A stretch of 64,000 nt of DNA from Cytophagales bacterium (GTDB lineage Bacteria > Bacteroidota > Bacteroidia > Cytophagales > Spirosomataceae): the NCBI GenBank assembly GCA_013298215.1, contig JAAFKE010000001.1, positions 212,950 through 276,949 on the forward strand, read 5' to 3'. The notes beneath the pieces are model-generated. The model saw nothing but the letters and a program-made list of their open reading frames with translations. It searched no databases and was not told where the DNA came from. Below, in pieces: positions 26,050-35,533 of this stretch. Position numbers and translations under genes: made by a program. Every line of letters begins with the position of its first letter. Positions within the stretch are counted from its first letter, which is position 1.

Positions 26050-27570
26050 ATGAAGCAAAAATCGTTTTACATTTCCCTACTTAATTTGTCTTTGCTGGTG
26101 CATTTGACAATGGCACAAGAGGTAGCCCCAAAGAAGGCTGGCTACGAAGGCCCCTACAAGCTAAACACTTGGTCGCTCACGCTCACACCCATGCGCACCG
26201 CGTTTTTTGGCGATCTGAGAGAGTACGACTTCAAACGAGGTCCCGAAGAGATGGCATCTTTTGGACTTGGCATCGGCATCCACAAGCAAATATCACCCAT
26301 TTTTGGTGCCCAAATAGACTTTTCTACGGGAAATCTAAACGGTTCGAAAGCCCGAATCTACAATGCCTACTTCCAGTCGAAGGGTTTCTTGCAAACAAGC
26401 ATCCAGGGTACGATGAACCTCAAAACGCTTCTTTTTGGTTACAACAAACTCAAACGTTGGAAAGTCGATGCCCACGCAGGCTACGGCTACATGTGGTTTA
26501 ATACATCGGTTTTCGAGCTCGGAACAGGGAAAATGCTAAGAAACAGTAACAACACACCTGGTAGCTCGCGCACGGCGGGTGCTTGGGATCGCACTGGCTC
26601 TACCTACACCCGCGAGATCGTGATCCCGACGGGCGTGGCAATTCACTACGAAGCAACCCCACGTTTGGACATTGGCCTTGATTTTACGATAAACCACGTG
26701 AACACCGAAAAACTCGATATGACCGTTGGGGGTGTAGATAATAGCTTACCTACTAACGTTTTTACGTTTAAGTTTGGTAATTCTAAGAATGACAAGTGGG
26801 GCTACGTTGGTATTGCGCTGACCTACAAACTGGGGAAAAACGCCGTCATGTCAAAGAAAAACCCAGTAACTGGCAAGTACGACATGGATCCCAAAGCTGG
26901 TCGGTATAGTTTGAGATACACAAATCCAATGGATCTGGTACCACCGCCATACAACCCAACCATGAAAGACGCAGATTCGATTGCAAAGGCCATAATGCCA
27001 AAACCAGTCGATCCGCGTATGTATACCGACACTGACAAAGACGGCGTTTCTGATCTGTTCGACAAAGAAGCGAACACACCCGAAAACAGCATCGTGTCGG
27101 GTGGAGGGGTAGCCATCGACTTCGATAAGTATTTTGATGCACTAAAAAATCGCCCAGTTGCCAAAGAAGAGTGCGAAGCCATGTTTAGCAATTTAGAATT
27201 TGACACCGACAAGGCAACTCTGCGCCCTAACTCACAAGAAACACTGCGCAAAGTAATAGACTTGCTGAACTTAAGACCAAACTGTCGGATTGTGATTGTG
27301 GGCCACACCGATGCCCGCGCTTCCTACGGCTACAATATGCAACTGGCCAAGCGCAGAGTGGAGTCAGCCAAGCGCTTTGTGATCCGCAATGGCCTGCAAG
27401 ACCCAAGCAGAGTGGTTATTGAGTACTTTGGCGAGTACCGCCCAATTGCACCGAACACCAACGACCCAGGTTTGCAAACCAACCGCCGCGTCGAGATTAT
27501 GATATTGCCACAAAACTCACTGCGTTCTAACTATCCAGCTGGTTTCAGATACCCTGGTTACAAAAACTAA
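26050..27570 (+). CDS. Outer membrane beta-barrel protein with OmpA-like C-terminal domain
   Basis: 506-aa cell-envelope protein. Signal peptide MKQKSFYISLLNLSLLVHLTMA with Gln at +1. Residues ~30-290 form an outer membrane barrel-like domain rich in aromatic strand ends (GYGYMWFNTSVFELG, WGYVGIALTYKLG). A calcium-binding TSP3-like repeat DTDKDGVSDLFDKEANTP follows. The OmpA/MotB-type peptidoglycan-binding domain covers ~375-490: FDTDKATLRPNSQETL, IVGHTDARASYGYNMQLAKR and TNRRVEIMI. It should tie the outer membrane to the cell wall. Stand-alone gene ended by a strong terminator. Confidence 0.9.
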   Translation: MKQKSFYISLLNLSLLVHLTMAQEVAPKKAGYEGPYKLNTWSLTLTPMRTAFFGDLREYDFKRGPEEMASFGLGIGIHKQISPIFGAQIDFSTGNLNGSKARIYNAYFQSKGFLQTSIQGTMNLKTLLFGYNKLKRWKVDAHAGYGYMWFNTSVFELGTGKMLRNSNNTPGSSRTAGAWDRTGSTYTREIVIPTGVAIHYEATPRLDIGLDFTINHVNTEKLDMTVGGVDNSLPTNVFTFKFGNSKNDKWGYVGIALTYKLGKNAVMSKKNPVTGKYDMDPKAGRYSLRYTNPMDLVPPPYNPTMKDADSIAKAIMPKPVDPRMYTDTDKDGVSDLFDKEANTPENSIVSGGGVAIDFDKYFDALKNRPVAKEECEAMFSNLEFDTDKATLRPNSQETLRKVIDLLNLRPNCRIVIVGHTDARASYGYNMQLAKRRVESAKRFVIRNGLQDPSRVVIEYFGEYRPIAPNTNDPGLQTNRRVEIMILPQNSLRSNYPAGFRYPGYKN

Positions 27571-27590
27571 GTCTAATTGAAAAAACTGTA

Positions 27591-27633
27591 CCAACAAGGC
27601 CACGTCTAAACAGACGTGGCCTTGTTGGTTTTT
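27591..27633 (+). terminator. Strong rho-independent terminator after the OmpA gene
   Basis: Perfect 17-bp stem ccaacaaggccacgtct (27591-27607) with its complement (27612-27628), aaac tetraloop, then ttttt. It begins 20 bp after the stop codon at 27570. Confidence 0.92.
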
Positions 27634-27745
27634 CGGGCCAAGTAAAACCCAGGGCTTGGCGCATAATACCTCACGCTACCCCCTGTTACTCGAATAATTA
27701 TATTTTAACCCAAAATTGTGGATAGTTTAGTACAAAAATAACGGC

Positions 27746-27753
27746 TAAATTTG
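27746..27753 (+). promoter_or_regulatory. Candidate -7 box for hldD
   Basis: TAAATTTG fits the TAnnTTTG element, 57 bp upstream of the ATG at 27810. No TTG lies at the standard distance. Confidence 0.4.
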
Positions 27754-27809
27754 CAACGTATTCACAATCCAACCTAATCATTCTTCAAACGCCAATACAC
27801 CCCCAAGGC

Positions 27810-28775
27810 ATGATTATAGTGACGGGAGCCGCTGGTTTCATTGGGAGTTGCTTGATAAGCAAACTCAACCAAGACAATTTTAACTTCATAATTGCCGTTG
27901 ATGATTTTTCTCAGACCGAAAAAAAAGGCAACCTTGTAGGTAAAAAAATACAAGAATTTGTAGAAAGAGATCACTTTTTTGAATGGCTCGACGAAAACTA
28001 CCAGGAAGTAGAATTTCTGTTTCATATTGGAGCGAGAACGGATACAACTGAGTTTGACTCGTCGATTTTTGACCGATTGAATGTAGAATATTCCAAAAAT
28101 ATTTGGAAAAAGTGTATTGACTACCAAATTCCGCTGGTATACGCGTCGTCGGCGGCAACGTATGGCCTGGGCGAGTTTGGCTACGACGACAACGAAGCAA
28201 CCATACCGCAGTTGAAGCCGCTCAATCCGTATGGCGAATCGAAAAACGACTTTGATATTTGGGCACTGAAACAAGAAACGAAGCCTTTCTTCTGGGCGGG
28301 TCTCAAGTTTTTCAACGTTTTTGGCCCCAACGAATACCACAAAGGCCGCATGGCATCGGTTATTTTTCATGCCCACAACCAAATCAAGCAAACGCAAGCC
28401 ATGCGCCTGTTCAAATCTCACCACGCAGACTACCAAGATGGCGAGCAAATGCGCGACTTCGTGTACGTAAAAGACGTAGTTGAGGTTTGTACCTTTTTGA
28501 TGCACCACCGGCGCAACTCGGGCATTTATAACTTGGGCAGCGGCGTGGCACGAACCTTCAAAGACCTGGCCACCAATACTTTCAAGGCCATGGGCTTGGA
28601 GCCAAGCATCAGTTTTATTGATACACCCGCCGACATTAGAGACAAATACCAGTATTTTACGCAGGCAAACATGGCCAAATTGCGGTCTATTGGCTACTCA
28701 AAGGCGTTTCACAGCCTCGAAGAAGGCATTGAAGATTACGTAAAAAACTACCTGGCTGCCGCAAAATATTATTAG
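27810..28775 (+). CDS. hldD: ADP-L-glycero-D-manno-heptose 6-epimerase
   Basis: 321-aa cytosolic short-chain dehydrogenase-like epimerase that converts ADP-D-glycero-D-manno-heptose to the L-glycero form, the donor for the inner core of lipopolysaccharide. The NADP-binding GAAGFIGS motif lies at residues 6-13. Family-specific features are HIGARTDTTE, SSAATYG, the catalytic NPYGESK, NVFGPNEYHKGRMASV and DGEQMRDFVYVKD. The length matches E. coli HldD (about 310). Its stop codon overlaps the stop of the convergent regulator gene by four bases. Other LPS genes are not adjacent. Confidence 0.93.
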   Translation: MIIVTGAAGFIGSCLISKLNQDNFNFIIAVDDFSQTEKKGNLVGKKIQEFVERDHFFEWLDENYQEVEFLFHIGARTDTTEFDSSIFDRLNVEYSKNIWKKCIDYQIPLVYASSAATYGLGEFGYDDNEATIPQLKPLNPYGESKNDFDIWALKQETKPFFWAGLKFFNVFGPNEYHKGRMASVIFHAHNQIKQTQAMRLFKSHHADYQDGEQMRDFVYVKDVVEVCTFLMHHRRNSGIYNLGSGVARTFKDLATNTFKAMGLEPSISFIDTPADIRDKYQYFTQANMAKLRSIGYSKAFHSLEEGIEDYVKNYLAAAKYY

Positions 28776-30289
28776 GAAAACCTAAGTACTTCGACGGTTT
28801 TCTTCACGTTTGAGCGCCTTTGGTTGCGTTCAAAAATAACTGGCTTGGCCGCCCGAACCTCACAGCCCACGATCGAACACCGCTGACACGTTTCGTTTAC
28901 CTCACGTTTTAGGAGGTTTGGGTCACGCAAAAACTTAAAAGTATTCCTTAGTTTTGGGTTGATTAAAAAACCTAAACTCACGCTGCTATTTTGGTCGTGG
29001 GGCGGCGACGACTTAGCCAGCGACACCACAAAATACTGCTCGTTAGAATCAGCATAGGTAGAAATCTGGGCGCGGCAAAGGGGCTCACCGTCCCAACTTT
29101 TATCGTTTTGAAGTTGCTCAAGCTCCTTTAAGATTGTTAGCGACACCCATCGGCGGCAATAGTGTTCGTCGAGGGCAGACGCGGGCGGGCCGTGGCGTTT
29201 GCTGAGGTACAACTCCTTGGTAAGCAAAAACCGATTGGCCGCCACGAGGTGGTTGAAACGCAAAAAGAACAGTTGTTTTACCTCAAAATGGCTGGCCATA
29301 ATGTTGGTAATGCGCTGAAAAAACACCTCCGACGTAACGGCATACTGCCGCATAACTTCGATGAGCCGCTGCTGCTGCCAATCAGTCTGGTCGAACAAGT
29401 GCGTGAGTTGTGCAATCAGGTTTTGGCGCGGAATTAAGATCGCCCCCGCAAAATACGACGCTCGGACGTTGTTCAAGACCTCCTCAAAAGACTCCGACTC
29501 GAGCGCCGACGACACCAAGCCGCGCTGGGTGATTTTTAGCTGCTGATAGCCCACCTCGCGGGCCAAAGTAAACGCCCGCTGTACGTCCGACAAACGACTG
29601 TTGAGGTTCAGTGTTCGCTTTTCTGGAATAAATACCGACCGCAGTTGGGCAAGTTCGGGCTGGAGGGTTTCGTCAAAATCGAGGATTATGTACTTGCAGT
29701 GCTCTGTTAAATAGGTACTTAGTTGCGTTATGCAGACACTTGGCACGCTGGAGAGGCTATTTTGATCCAAAAAAACGTTGGCTGCCAGTTCCAGGTCTTC
29801 AAAATAATTTTCCTGCATTTCTTGGTAAGTCCGAACCGCCGAAAAATAAAACTCTTGCACCCGCAGGTCATAACTACGCCCGATCTGAATAATTGTGTTC
29901 ACAAACGCGCTCAGTTTGGCGGGCGCACTCGACATGAGTTCGAGAAAATTGGCGGGTTCGATCCCAAACATTTCGAGAGGGAGTTCTGACAAAATATTTG
30001 AGTTGAGCAACTCGGCGATTGGCTCCAATTTTTTACTCAATTTGAGCGACACCAGCGAGTCGTAATCGGTTTGGAGTGCTTTCGCAATCAGAAATATCTT
30101 TTCGGTTTTGGGGTATTTTTTGCCTTTCTCAATTTCGTTCAAGTACGAAGGCGAGAGCCCAGTTCTGTTTGCTAACTCGTGGGTCGATATTGCACGGTCG
30201 AGGCGTAGCTGCTTGACTTTGAGCCCAAAAATAAGTCGTACTTTATCGGTGTCGGCTGCCATAGAAAGATTTTTTCGTTTGTTGGTCAT
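28772..30289 (-). CDS. XRE-family regulator of the ScfR/RamB type (HTH plus IrrE-like domain)
   Basis: 505-aa DNA-binding protein. Residues ~18-75 are an XRE helix-turn-helix (HELANRTGLSPSYLNEIEKG). The middle resembles the ImmA/IrrE (DUF955) domain, but the usual HExxH metal site reads AREVGY at 243-248, so protease activity is unlikely. The C-terminal domain has a Cys cluster, ETCQRCSIVGCEVRAAKP, as in the short-chain fatty acyl-responsive regulators (DUF2083 group, including RamB/ScfR). Those known relatives control acetate or propionate metabolism. The gene begins 47 bp after fbp with no terminator between, so it may be co-transcribed with pckA-fbp. Starts at 30289 or 30262 are possible. 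Confidence 0.85.
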   Translation of the reverse strand: MTNKRKNLSMAADTDKVRLIFGLKVKQLRLDRAISTHELANRTGLSPSYLNEIEKGKKYPKTEKIFLIAKALQTDYDSLVSLKLSKKLEPIAELLNSNILSELPLEMFGIEPANFLELMSSAPAKLSAFVNTIIQIGRSYDLRVQEFYFSAVRTYQEMQENYFEDLELAANVFLDQNSLSSVPSVCITQLSTYLTEHCKYIILDFDETLQPELAQLRSVFIPEKRTLNLNSRLSDVQRAFTLAREVGYQQLKITQRGLVSSALESESFEEVLNNVRASYFAGAILIPRQNLIAQLTHLFDQTDWQQQRLIEVMRQYAVTSEVFFQRITNIMASHFEVKQLFFLRFNHLVAANRFLLTKELYLSKRHGPPASALDEHYCRRWVSLTILKELEQLQNDKSWDGEPLCRAQISTYADSNEQYFVVSLAKSSPPHDQNSSVSLGFLINPKLRNTFKFLRDPNLLKREVNETCQRCSIVGCEVRAAKPVIFERNQRRSNVKKTVEVLRFS

Positions 30290-30336
30290 GTAAAGTACGG
30301 AAAGCTACCAAAAAAACACTGGAATAAACCAACAAT

Positions 30337-31332
30337 TTAGGGCATCACACTTTTTATCATCCTGGGCGACCCCGCATAAAAAACGCTGCGCTGGTGGAGT
30401 TCGCGGGGCACAATATCCAAAATGGCCTCCTCGCCGTTGGTGGCCATACCGCCTGCCTGCTCAACAATCAAGGCAATCGGAAAGCACTCATACAGCAGGC
30501 GCAGTTTTCCTTTGGGTGCGGCAGAGGTGGGCGGGTATAAATAAATGCCTCCCTTTATGAGGTTTCGGTGGAAGTCTGCCACCAGCGAACCAATGTAACG
30601 GCCCATTAGCCTACGGCTTTTGCAAGTCTCAATGTAGGTTTTTATGTGGGGCGGGTAATCGTTGAAGTAACCTTCGTTGCACGAAAAAATACCGCCATCG
30701 TCGGGCGTATTGATCTGCGTTTGGGAAAGAATAAACTCACCCAGAGAGTTATCGTAGGTAAAGGCGTTCACGCCCTGGCCAGTGGTATAGACCAAAATGG
30801 TAGACGAACCGTAGAGAATGTAGCCCGCCGCTATTTGCTGCCGCCCGCCCTGCAAAAAATCGGCGGTGGTTGGCAGCGTTCCAACGGGCGACACGCGCCG
30901 ATAAATGGAAAAAATAGTGCCAATCGACACGTTTACGTCGATGTTCGACGAGCCATCGAGCGGATCGATAGCCACCACGTACTTGCCGCTGGTATTGCCA
31001 GTTTGCACCATTTCATCGTCTTCCTCCGACGTAATGGCGCAGACCTCTCCCCCATTTCTGAGGGCGCGAATGAACCTTATATTGGCAACAACATCTAATT
31101 TTTGTTGCTGTTCTCCCTGAATATTGCCGCTACCTGCCGCCCCAGTGATGTCGATCAGGCCCGCGCGATTTACCTCCCGGTTTACTATTTTGCCCGCCAG
31201 TGCAATGTCTCGCAGCAGCTGCGAGAGTCCGCCCGTTGCCCCCTTGAAGGCGTTTTGTCTTTGTAATAAATGCCGATCCAGCGTGGTTCCCACTGGCAAA
31301 CCAAGTAGCGCATTTGTACCGAGAGCGGCCAT
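30337..31332 (-). CDS. fbp: Fructose-1,6-bisphosphatase, class I
   Basis: 331-aa enzyme that removes the 1-phosphate of fructose 1,6-bisphosphate, the committed step of gluconeogenesis. Metal- and substrate-binding residues are visible in TSEEDDE (101-107) and the class I signature DPLDGSSN (123-130), followed by [14 protein letters not shown]. The ending [21 protein letters not shown] is typical. Its ATG shares one base with the pckA stop codon (TAATG), so translation is probably coupled. Confidence 0.96.
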   Translation of the reverse strand: MAALGTNALLGLPVGTTLDRHLLQRQNAFKGATGGLSQLLRDIALAGKIVNREVNRAGLIDITGAAGSGNIQGEQQQKLDVVANIRFIRALRNGGEVCAITSEEDDEMVQTGNTSGKYVVAIDPLDGSSNIDVNVSIGTIFSIYRRVSPVGTLPTTADFLQGGRQQIAAGYILYGSSTILVYTTGQGVNAFTYDNSLGEFILSQTQINTPDDGGIFSCNEGYFNDYPPHIKTYIETCKSRRLMGRYIGSLVADFHRNLIKGGIYLYPPTSAAPKGKLRLLYECFPIALIVEQAGGMATNGEEAILDIVPRELHQRSVFYAGSPRMIKSVMP

Positions 31333-32909
31333 TATTTGGCGGCGATTTTTGACAAATTACTCTCAAACCAGTGCATAAGTTGTTGGGCATTGCGGTCGTA
31401 CATGGCTCCATCTTGCCAAGTTTGGCGCGGGTCGAGGAGCTGTTCTGGTACGCCTGGGCACTGCGTGGGCATTTGCAACTTGAATATGGGGTGCTCGCGG
31501 TAGGCAACATCGTTTAGATGACCACCCATGGCGGCATTAATCATGTTGCGGGTCAGACTCAATTTCATGCGCGTGCCCGAGCCAAAACTACCGCCCGTCC
31601 AGCCCGTATTAATGAGCCATACCTGCACTTGGTGCTGCTTTATTTTTTCGCCGAGCATATCGGCGTATTGGTGGGGTTTCAGGGGCAGAAACGCCGCTCC
31701 AAAGCAAGCCGAAAACGTTGCCTGTGGCTCGCTCACCCCCATTTCGGTACCCGCAACTTTGGCGGTATATCCCAGCACAAAGTAGTCCATGGCTTGCGCC
31801 ACGCTCAACTTCGAGACGGGCGGCAACACCCCGAAGGCATCGCAGGTCAAAAAGAAAATGTGTTTGGGAATACCCCCCACGGAGGGCTGCACCGCATTAT
31901 CAATGAAATGTATGGGGTAGGCCGTGCGGGTATTTTGGGTAAGGGTGGTATCGGTGTAATCGACCTGGCGGGTATTTTTTTTGAAGCGGGTGTTTTCTAC
32001 AATGGCACCAAATCGGATGGCATCAAAAATTTGGGGTTCGTTCTGGCGGGTCAGGTCTATGGCCTTGGCGTAGCAACCACCCTCAAAATTGAAAACGCCC
32101 GTTTCGCTCCAGCCGTGCTCGTCGTCGCCAATGAGGCCGCGCTCAGGGTCGGCCGAGAGCGTGGTTTTTCCAGTTCCCGACAAACCAAAAAACACGGCCA
32201 CGTCGCCGTCTTTACCCACGTTGGCCGAGCAGTGCATGGGCAGCACGTTTTGTTGGGGCAGCAAAAAATTGAGTGCCGAAAACACCCCTTTTTTTATCTC
32301 GCCCGCGTAGCCCGTGCCACCAATGAGCAGGATTCTTTTGGTAAGATTTAACACCGCAAAATTCTCGCCGCGCGTGCCGTCTTCGGTGGGGTTGGCCTTG
32401 AACTCAGGCACGGCTATGACCGTGAAATCTGGTTCAAACTCGCTTACTTCGTCGTCGGTGGGGCGCAAGAACATATTGTTGCAAAACAGATTTTGCCACG
32501 CCGAGGTAGTCAGTATGCACAGATTTAGGCGGTGGTGCGGGTCGGCACTGGCGTTTGCATAGCGTACATAGGCAGTTTGGTATTCTAAAAAATAGCGCAT
32601 CTTGCGGTGCAAACGCTCAAACTGTTCTTCGTCGAACATCAAATTGACACTGCCCCAATCTACGGTGCTGCACGTTGTTTTGTCGAACACAATGAAACGA
32701 TCTTTGGGCGACCGCCCCGTAAAATGCCCCGTTGAGCAAGCCAGCGCACCCGTTTCGGTCAGTTGGCCTTCTCCGTTTTTGAGCGCGTGTTCAATTAATT
32801 CGGAGGGGCTCAACTGAAAATGAAGGTCTTTCACATCATTGAGTTGTAGGAAATCGAGTGCCCGATCGGCGGCGGTCATTACAGGTTCGTTTGGGGCGAG
32901 TGCAGACAT
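31332..32909 (-). CDS. pckA: Phosphoenolpyruvate carboxykinase (ATP)
   Basis: 525-aa cytosolic enzyme that turns oxaloacetate and ATP into phosphoenolpyruvate and CO2, the entry to gluconeogenesis. Numbering from 32909: RSPKDRF at 66-72, the kinase-type P-loop [11 protein letters not shown] at 242-252, followed by the metal-binding GDDEHGWSE and the [10 protein letters not shown] segment. The start at 32909 is preferred to an in-frame ATG at 32942 because that ATG lies inside the -7 box of the promoter. First gene of the operon with fbp (1-base overlap) and, 47 bp further, the ScfR-like regulator. Palindromes in the promoter suggest regulation. Confidence 0.97.
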   Translation of the reverse strand: MSALAPNEPVMTAADRALDFLQLNDVKDLHFQLSPSELIEHALKNGEGQLTETGALACSTGHFTGRSPKDRFIVFDKTTCSTVDWGSVNLMFDEEQFERLHRKMRYFLEYQTAYVRYANASADPHHRLNLCILTTSAWQNLFCNNMFLRPTDDEVSEFEPDFTVIAVPEFKANPTEDGTRGENFAVLNLTKRILLIGGTGYAGEIKKGVFSALNFLLPQQNVLPMHCSANVGKDGDVAVFFGLSGTGKTTLSADPERGLIGDDEHGWSETGVFNFEGGCYAKAIDLTRQNEPQIFDAIRFGAIVENTRFKKNTRQVDYTDTTLTQNTRTAYPIHFIDNAVQPSVGGIPKHIFFLTCDAFGVLPPVSKLSVAQAMDYFVLGYTAKVAGTEMGVSEPQATFSACFGAAFLPLKPHQYADMLGEKIKQHQVQVWLINTGWTGGSFGSGTRMKLSLTRNMINAAMGGHLNDVAYREHPIFKLQMPTQCPGVPEQLLDPRQTWQDGAMYDRNAQQLMHWFESNLSKIAAK

Positions 32910-32939
32910 TTTTAATGTTGATGAAGTGTAATTGTGGCA

Positions 32940-32969
32940 CAAATGTAGTTAGCGACTTTTATAAAACAA
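32940..32969 (-). promoter_or_regulatory. Promoter of the pckA-fbp operon
   Basis: Minus-strand TTG (32967-32969), 19-nt spacer, and TACATTTG (32940-32947), a close match to the Bacteroidota consensus. The start of transcription should fall near 32934, giving a leader of ~25 nt before the pckA ATG at 32909. Confidence 0.75.
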
Positions 32970-32982
32970 GCGAATATTCGCT
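32969..32982. promoter_or_regulatory. 14-bp palindrome touching the -33 element of the pckA promoter
   Basis: The perfect palindrome agcgaatattcgct shares its last base with the -33 TTG of the pckA promoter, the usual place for an operator. The neighbouring XRE-type regulator is an obvious candidate to bind it, but this is inference. Confidence 0.55.
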
Positions 32983-33063
32983 AATATTAAAAATATTTCT
33001 GGCACGCAATTGGTTTGGTGTGCCGCCAGATTTTAGACCATGTCTTTTTGGGGGGGGTAATCT

Positions 33064-33093
33064 GCCGAAATATTTGAATAGGAATATTTCGGC
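33064..33093. repeat. 11-bp interrupted palindrome upstream of pckA
   Basis: gccgaaatatt, 8-nt spacer, aatatttcggc. It shares the cgaa/atatt elements with the operator-like palindrome 80 bp closer to pckA and could be a second binding site. It has no T-run, so it is not a convincing terminator. The tract 32943-33349 otherwise holds only the pckA promoter and a terminator; I see no gene in it. Confidence 0.4.
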
Positions 33094-33120
33094 GGTGGGC
33101 GTTCGGTTGCCACAAACGAA

Positions 33121-33149
33121 AAAGTCAGAGAGGAACCCTCTCTGACTTT
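33121..33149 (-). terminator. Terminator downstream of the LolD-like ATPase gene
   Basis: 13-bp stem aaagtcagagagg (33121-33133) with its complement (33137-33149) and a 3-nt loop; leftward it runs into ttttt. It lies 200 bp past the stop at 33350 and insulates the pckA promoter. Confidence 0.8.
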
Positions 33150-33349
33150 CTGATTTACTCAACGTTATGAAAAACTTTCTTTTTTGACTGACAGATTAAA
33201 GCCAAGTCACAATATATTTAGTATAAAAATACTAACATATTTTAACTATTTGATTATTAGAGTGTTATAAATATTTTATATTCTAAATACTTGAAAAACA
33301 ACCAACGCAGAACGATACCTCCGCCACTTATCACCAGCTTACAAGTTCT

Positions 33350-34000
33350 TTACTGTTTCAAATAACCATCCTGCATCACTATTTTTCGGTCTGCCATGGC
33401 GGCCAGGGTCTCGTCGTGGGTCACAATCACAAAGGTTTGGCCCAACCGCTCTCGGAGGTCAAGAAAAAGTTCGTGCAGCTCCCGGGCGTTGGTCGAATCT
33501 AAATTACCACTGGGCTCGTCGGCAAAAACAATGGCTGGCTCGTTTATTAAGGCGCGCGCCACGGCCACCCGCTGCTGCTCTCCTCCCGACAGCTGCGACG
33601 GCAGGTGGTGCGCCCGCTTGGCCAGTCCCAGCATTTGGAGTAGCTCTTGTCCACGGACTTTGGCTTGTTGGCCCCGCCCCGCAATAAAAGCGGGCATGCA
33701 CACATTTTCGAGGGCAGTAAACTCGGCCATTAGGTTATGAAACTGAAAAATAAATCCGATTTGTTGGTTTCTGAACTCGGCCAACTTTGCCTCCGAAAGA
33801 CCGTAAACATCTACCCCGTTCAACCAAACTGATCCTTTATCGGGGCGGTCGAGGGTACCTAAAATGTGTAGCAACGTGCTTTTTCCCGCGCCCGAGGGCC
33901 CAACTATTACCACAATTTCTTTTTTTTGAATCTGTAGGTCAATCCCTTTCAGAATTTTTAATGACTGGTACGAACGCTCAATCTGACTTGCAATCAGCAT
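33350..34000 (-). CDS. ABC transporter ATP-binding protein, LolD/MacB type
   Basis: 216-aa cytosolic ATPase. Walker [12 protein letters not shown]-loop in [23 protein letters not shown] signature [15 protein letters not shown], Walker [14 protein letters not shown] and the switch His in VIVTHDE are all present. The [15 protein letters not shown] and FQFHNLM segments place it with LolD/FtsE-like ATPases, which power lipoprotein release (LolCDE) or MacB-type export. No permease gene is adjacent, so which complex it serves is open. A role with the orphan TolC/adaptor pair at 21-24 kb is possible but unsupported. Confidence 0.92.
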   Translation of the reverse strand: MLIASQIERSYQSLKILKGIDLQIQKKEIVVIVGPSGAGKSTLLHILGTLDRPDKGSVWLNGVDVYGLSEAKLAEFRNQQIGFIFQFHNLMAEFTALENVCMPAFIAGRGQQAKVRGQELLQMLGLAKRAHHLPSQLSGGEQQRVAVARALINEPAIVFADEPSGNLDSTNARELHELFLDLRERLGQTFVIVTHDETLAAMADRKIVMQDGYLKQ

Positions 34001-34143
34001 AATAAGTTACGGATAAAAAAAGTGACTGGATTTAGAGAACTGTGGATGTTGGTAAATAAAAAAGATAACGGAGCCGCGCACAGATTCGATTATTGCGTAA
34101 TTTGCCCCAAAATTAGTACATTCTTCATTCCATATCCAATTAT

Positions 34144-35361
34144 ATGAACATTCACGAATACCAAGGCAAGGAGATTCTGAGCAAGTACGGGGTCAGAATT
34201 CAACGCGGAATAGTGGCCGAAACCCCCGCCCAAGCCGTTGAGGCTGCTCAACAAATGATGACCCTGACAAACTCTAAGTTTGTGGTCGTCAAATCTCAGA
34301 TACACGCAGGCGGTCGCGGCAAAGGCAAGATCGTGGGCAGCGAGCAGCGCGGCGTTCAACTGGCGAAGTCGGTTGAGGATGTGGAAAAAATTGCCACGAA
34401 TCTTCTCGGCAACGTTTTGGTAACGATCCAGACTGGCGAAGAGGGCAAGCGGGTAAACAAAATCCTGGTGGCCGAAGATGTGTACTACCCAGGCGCGAGC
34501 GAGCCAAAAGAATATTATGTTTCGATACTCTTAGACCGCGCCAAGGCTTGCAACGTAATTATGGCCAGCACCGAGGGCGGCATGGATATTGAAGAGGTGG
34601 CCGAGCACACCCCCGAAAAAATAGTGAAAGAATGGATAGACCCCGCCGTGGGTTTGCAGGGTTTTCAGGCCCGCAAACTGGCCTTTGCGTTGGGTTTGGA
34701 GGGCGAGGCGTTCAAAGAAATGGTCAAATTTCTTACCAGCCTTTATAAAGCATACACCGACACCGACTCGTCGATGTTTGAGATCAATCCCGTTCTCAAA
34801 ACATCGGACAACAAAATAATGGCAGTCGATGCCAAAGTGAACATTGACGACAACGCGTTGTTTAGGCACGCCGACATTGCCGCCCTCCGCGACAAAGCCG
34901 AGGAAGACCCCTTGGAGGTGGAGGCATCGGAAAATGACCTCAATTACGTAAAGCTCGACGGCAACGTGGGCTGCATGGTAAACGGCGCGGGCTTGGCCAT
35001 GGGAACGATGGACTTGATTAAATTGTCGGGCGGAGAGCCAGCCAACTTCTTGGACGTGGGCGGCAGTGCCAACGCCAAAACGGTGGAGGCTGGTTTCAGG
35101 ATTATTTTGAAAGACCCCAACGTGAAGGCAATTCTTATCAATATTTTTGGGGGAATTGTTCGTTGCGACCGCGTGGCAACGGGCGTAGTTGAGGCCTACA
35201 AGGCAATCGGCGAAATTCCAGTGCCGATCATCGTGCGTTTGCAAGGCACAAACGCCGCCGAAGGGGCAAAAATAATTAACGAGTCGGGGCTTAAAGTACT
35301 GTCGGCCATCGAATTTAAAGAAGCCGCCGCCAAAGTAACCCAGGTGTTGCAAGAAATGTAG
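34144..35361 (+). CDS. sucC: Succinyl-CoA synthetase (ADP-forming) beta subunit
   Basis: 405-aa TCA-cycle enzyme subunit that, with SucD, makes succinate and ATP (or GTP) from succinyl-CoA. Starts MNIHEYQGKEILSKYG, the standard N-terminus, and has the ATP-grasp elements VVKSQIHAGGRGKGK and MFEINPVLK. The C-terminal CoA-ligase part shows NFLDVGGSAN and NIFGGIVRCDRVATGV. sucD is not adjacent, which is common in Bacteroidota. Single-gene unit with its own terminator. Confidence 0.97.
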   Translation: MNIHEYQGKEILSKYGVRIQRGIVAETPAQAVEAAQQMMTLTNSKFVVVKSQIHAGGRGKGKIVGSEQRGVQLAKSVEDVEKIATNLLGNVLVTIQTGEEGKRVNKILVAEDVYYPGASEPKEYYVSILLDRAKACNVIMASTEGGMDIEEVAEHTPEKIVKEWIDPAVGLQGFQARKLAFALGLEGEAFKEMVKFLTSLYKAYTDTDSSMFEINPVLKTSDNKIMAVDAKVNIDDNALFRHADIAALRDKAEEDPLEVEASENDLNYVKLDGNVGCMVNGAGLAMGTMDLIKLSGGEPANFLDVGGSANAKTVEAGFRIILKDPNVKAILINIFGGIVRCDRVATGVVEAYKAIGEIPVPIIVRLQGTNAAEGAKIINESGLKVLSAIEFKEAAAKVTQVLQEM

Positions 35362-35388
35362 GAGGTTCGTTGAACCCAACGACGAGGT

Positions 35389-35437
35389 AAGCCCCGCCAA
35401 TTTGTCCTGTAAAGACGGTTGGCGGGGCTTATTTTAT
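35389..35437 (+). terminator. Terminator after sucC
   Basis: 12-bp GC-rich stem aagccccgccaa (35389-35400) and complement (35419-35430), loop of 18 nt, followed by attttatt. Confidence 0.8.
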
Positions 35438-35533
35438 TGGTCGAGATCAACTTGTTGCGGTAATATTGAACGAAATTATGTCCACAAAAACACAATTTTT
35501 TTTCTATATTGTTGCCCAAAACTCCGTAAACCC

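Noticed and set aside
28772..30289. ImmA-type protease or toxin-antitoxin function for the XRE protein
   Set aside because: The HExxH site is degenerate (AREVGY) and there is no adjacent small toxin gene; the C-terminal Cys cluster points to the ScfR/RamB regulators.
32910..32942. Extended pckA start at 32942
   Set aside because: This ATG lies in the -7 box of the promoter; the start at 32909 also gives the better N-terminus.
32943..33349. Small gene or ncRNA upstream of pckA
   Set aside because: No reading frame with a plausible start, and the visible structure is explained by a promoter, palindromes and a terminator.
34531..35400. 289-codon open frame opposite sucC
   Set aside because: Antisense to a canonical sucC gene; no family resemblance.
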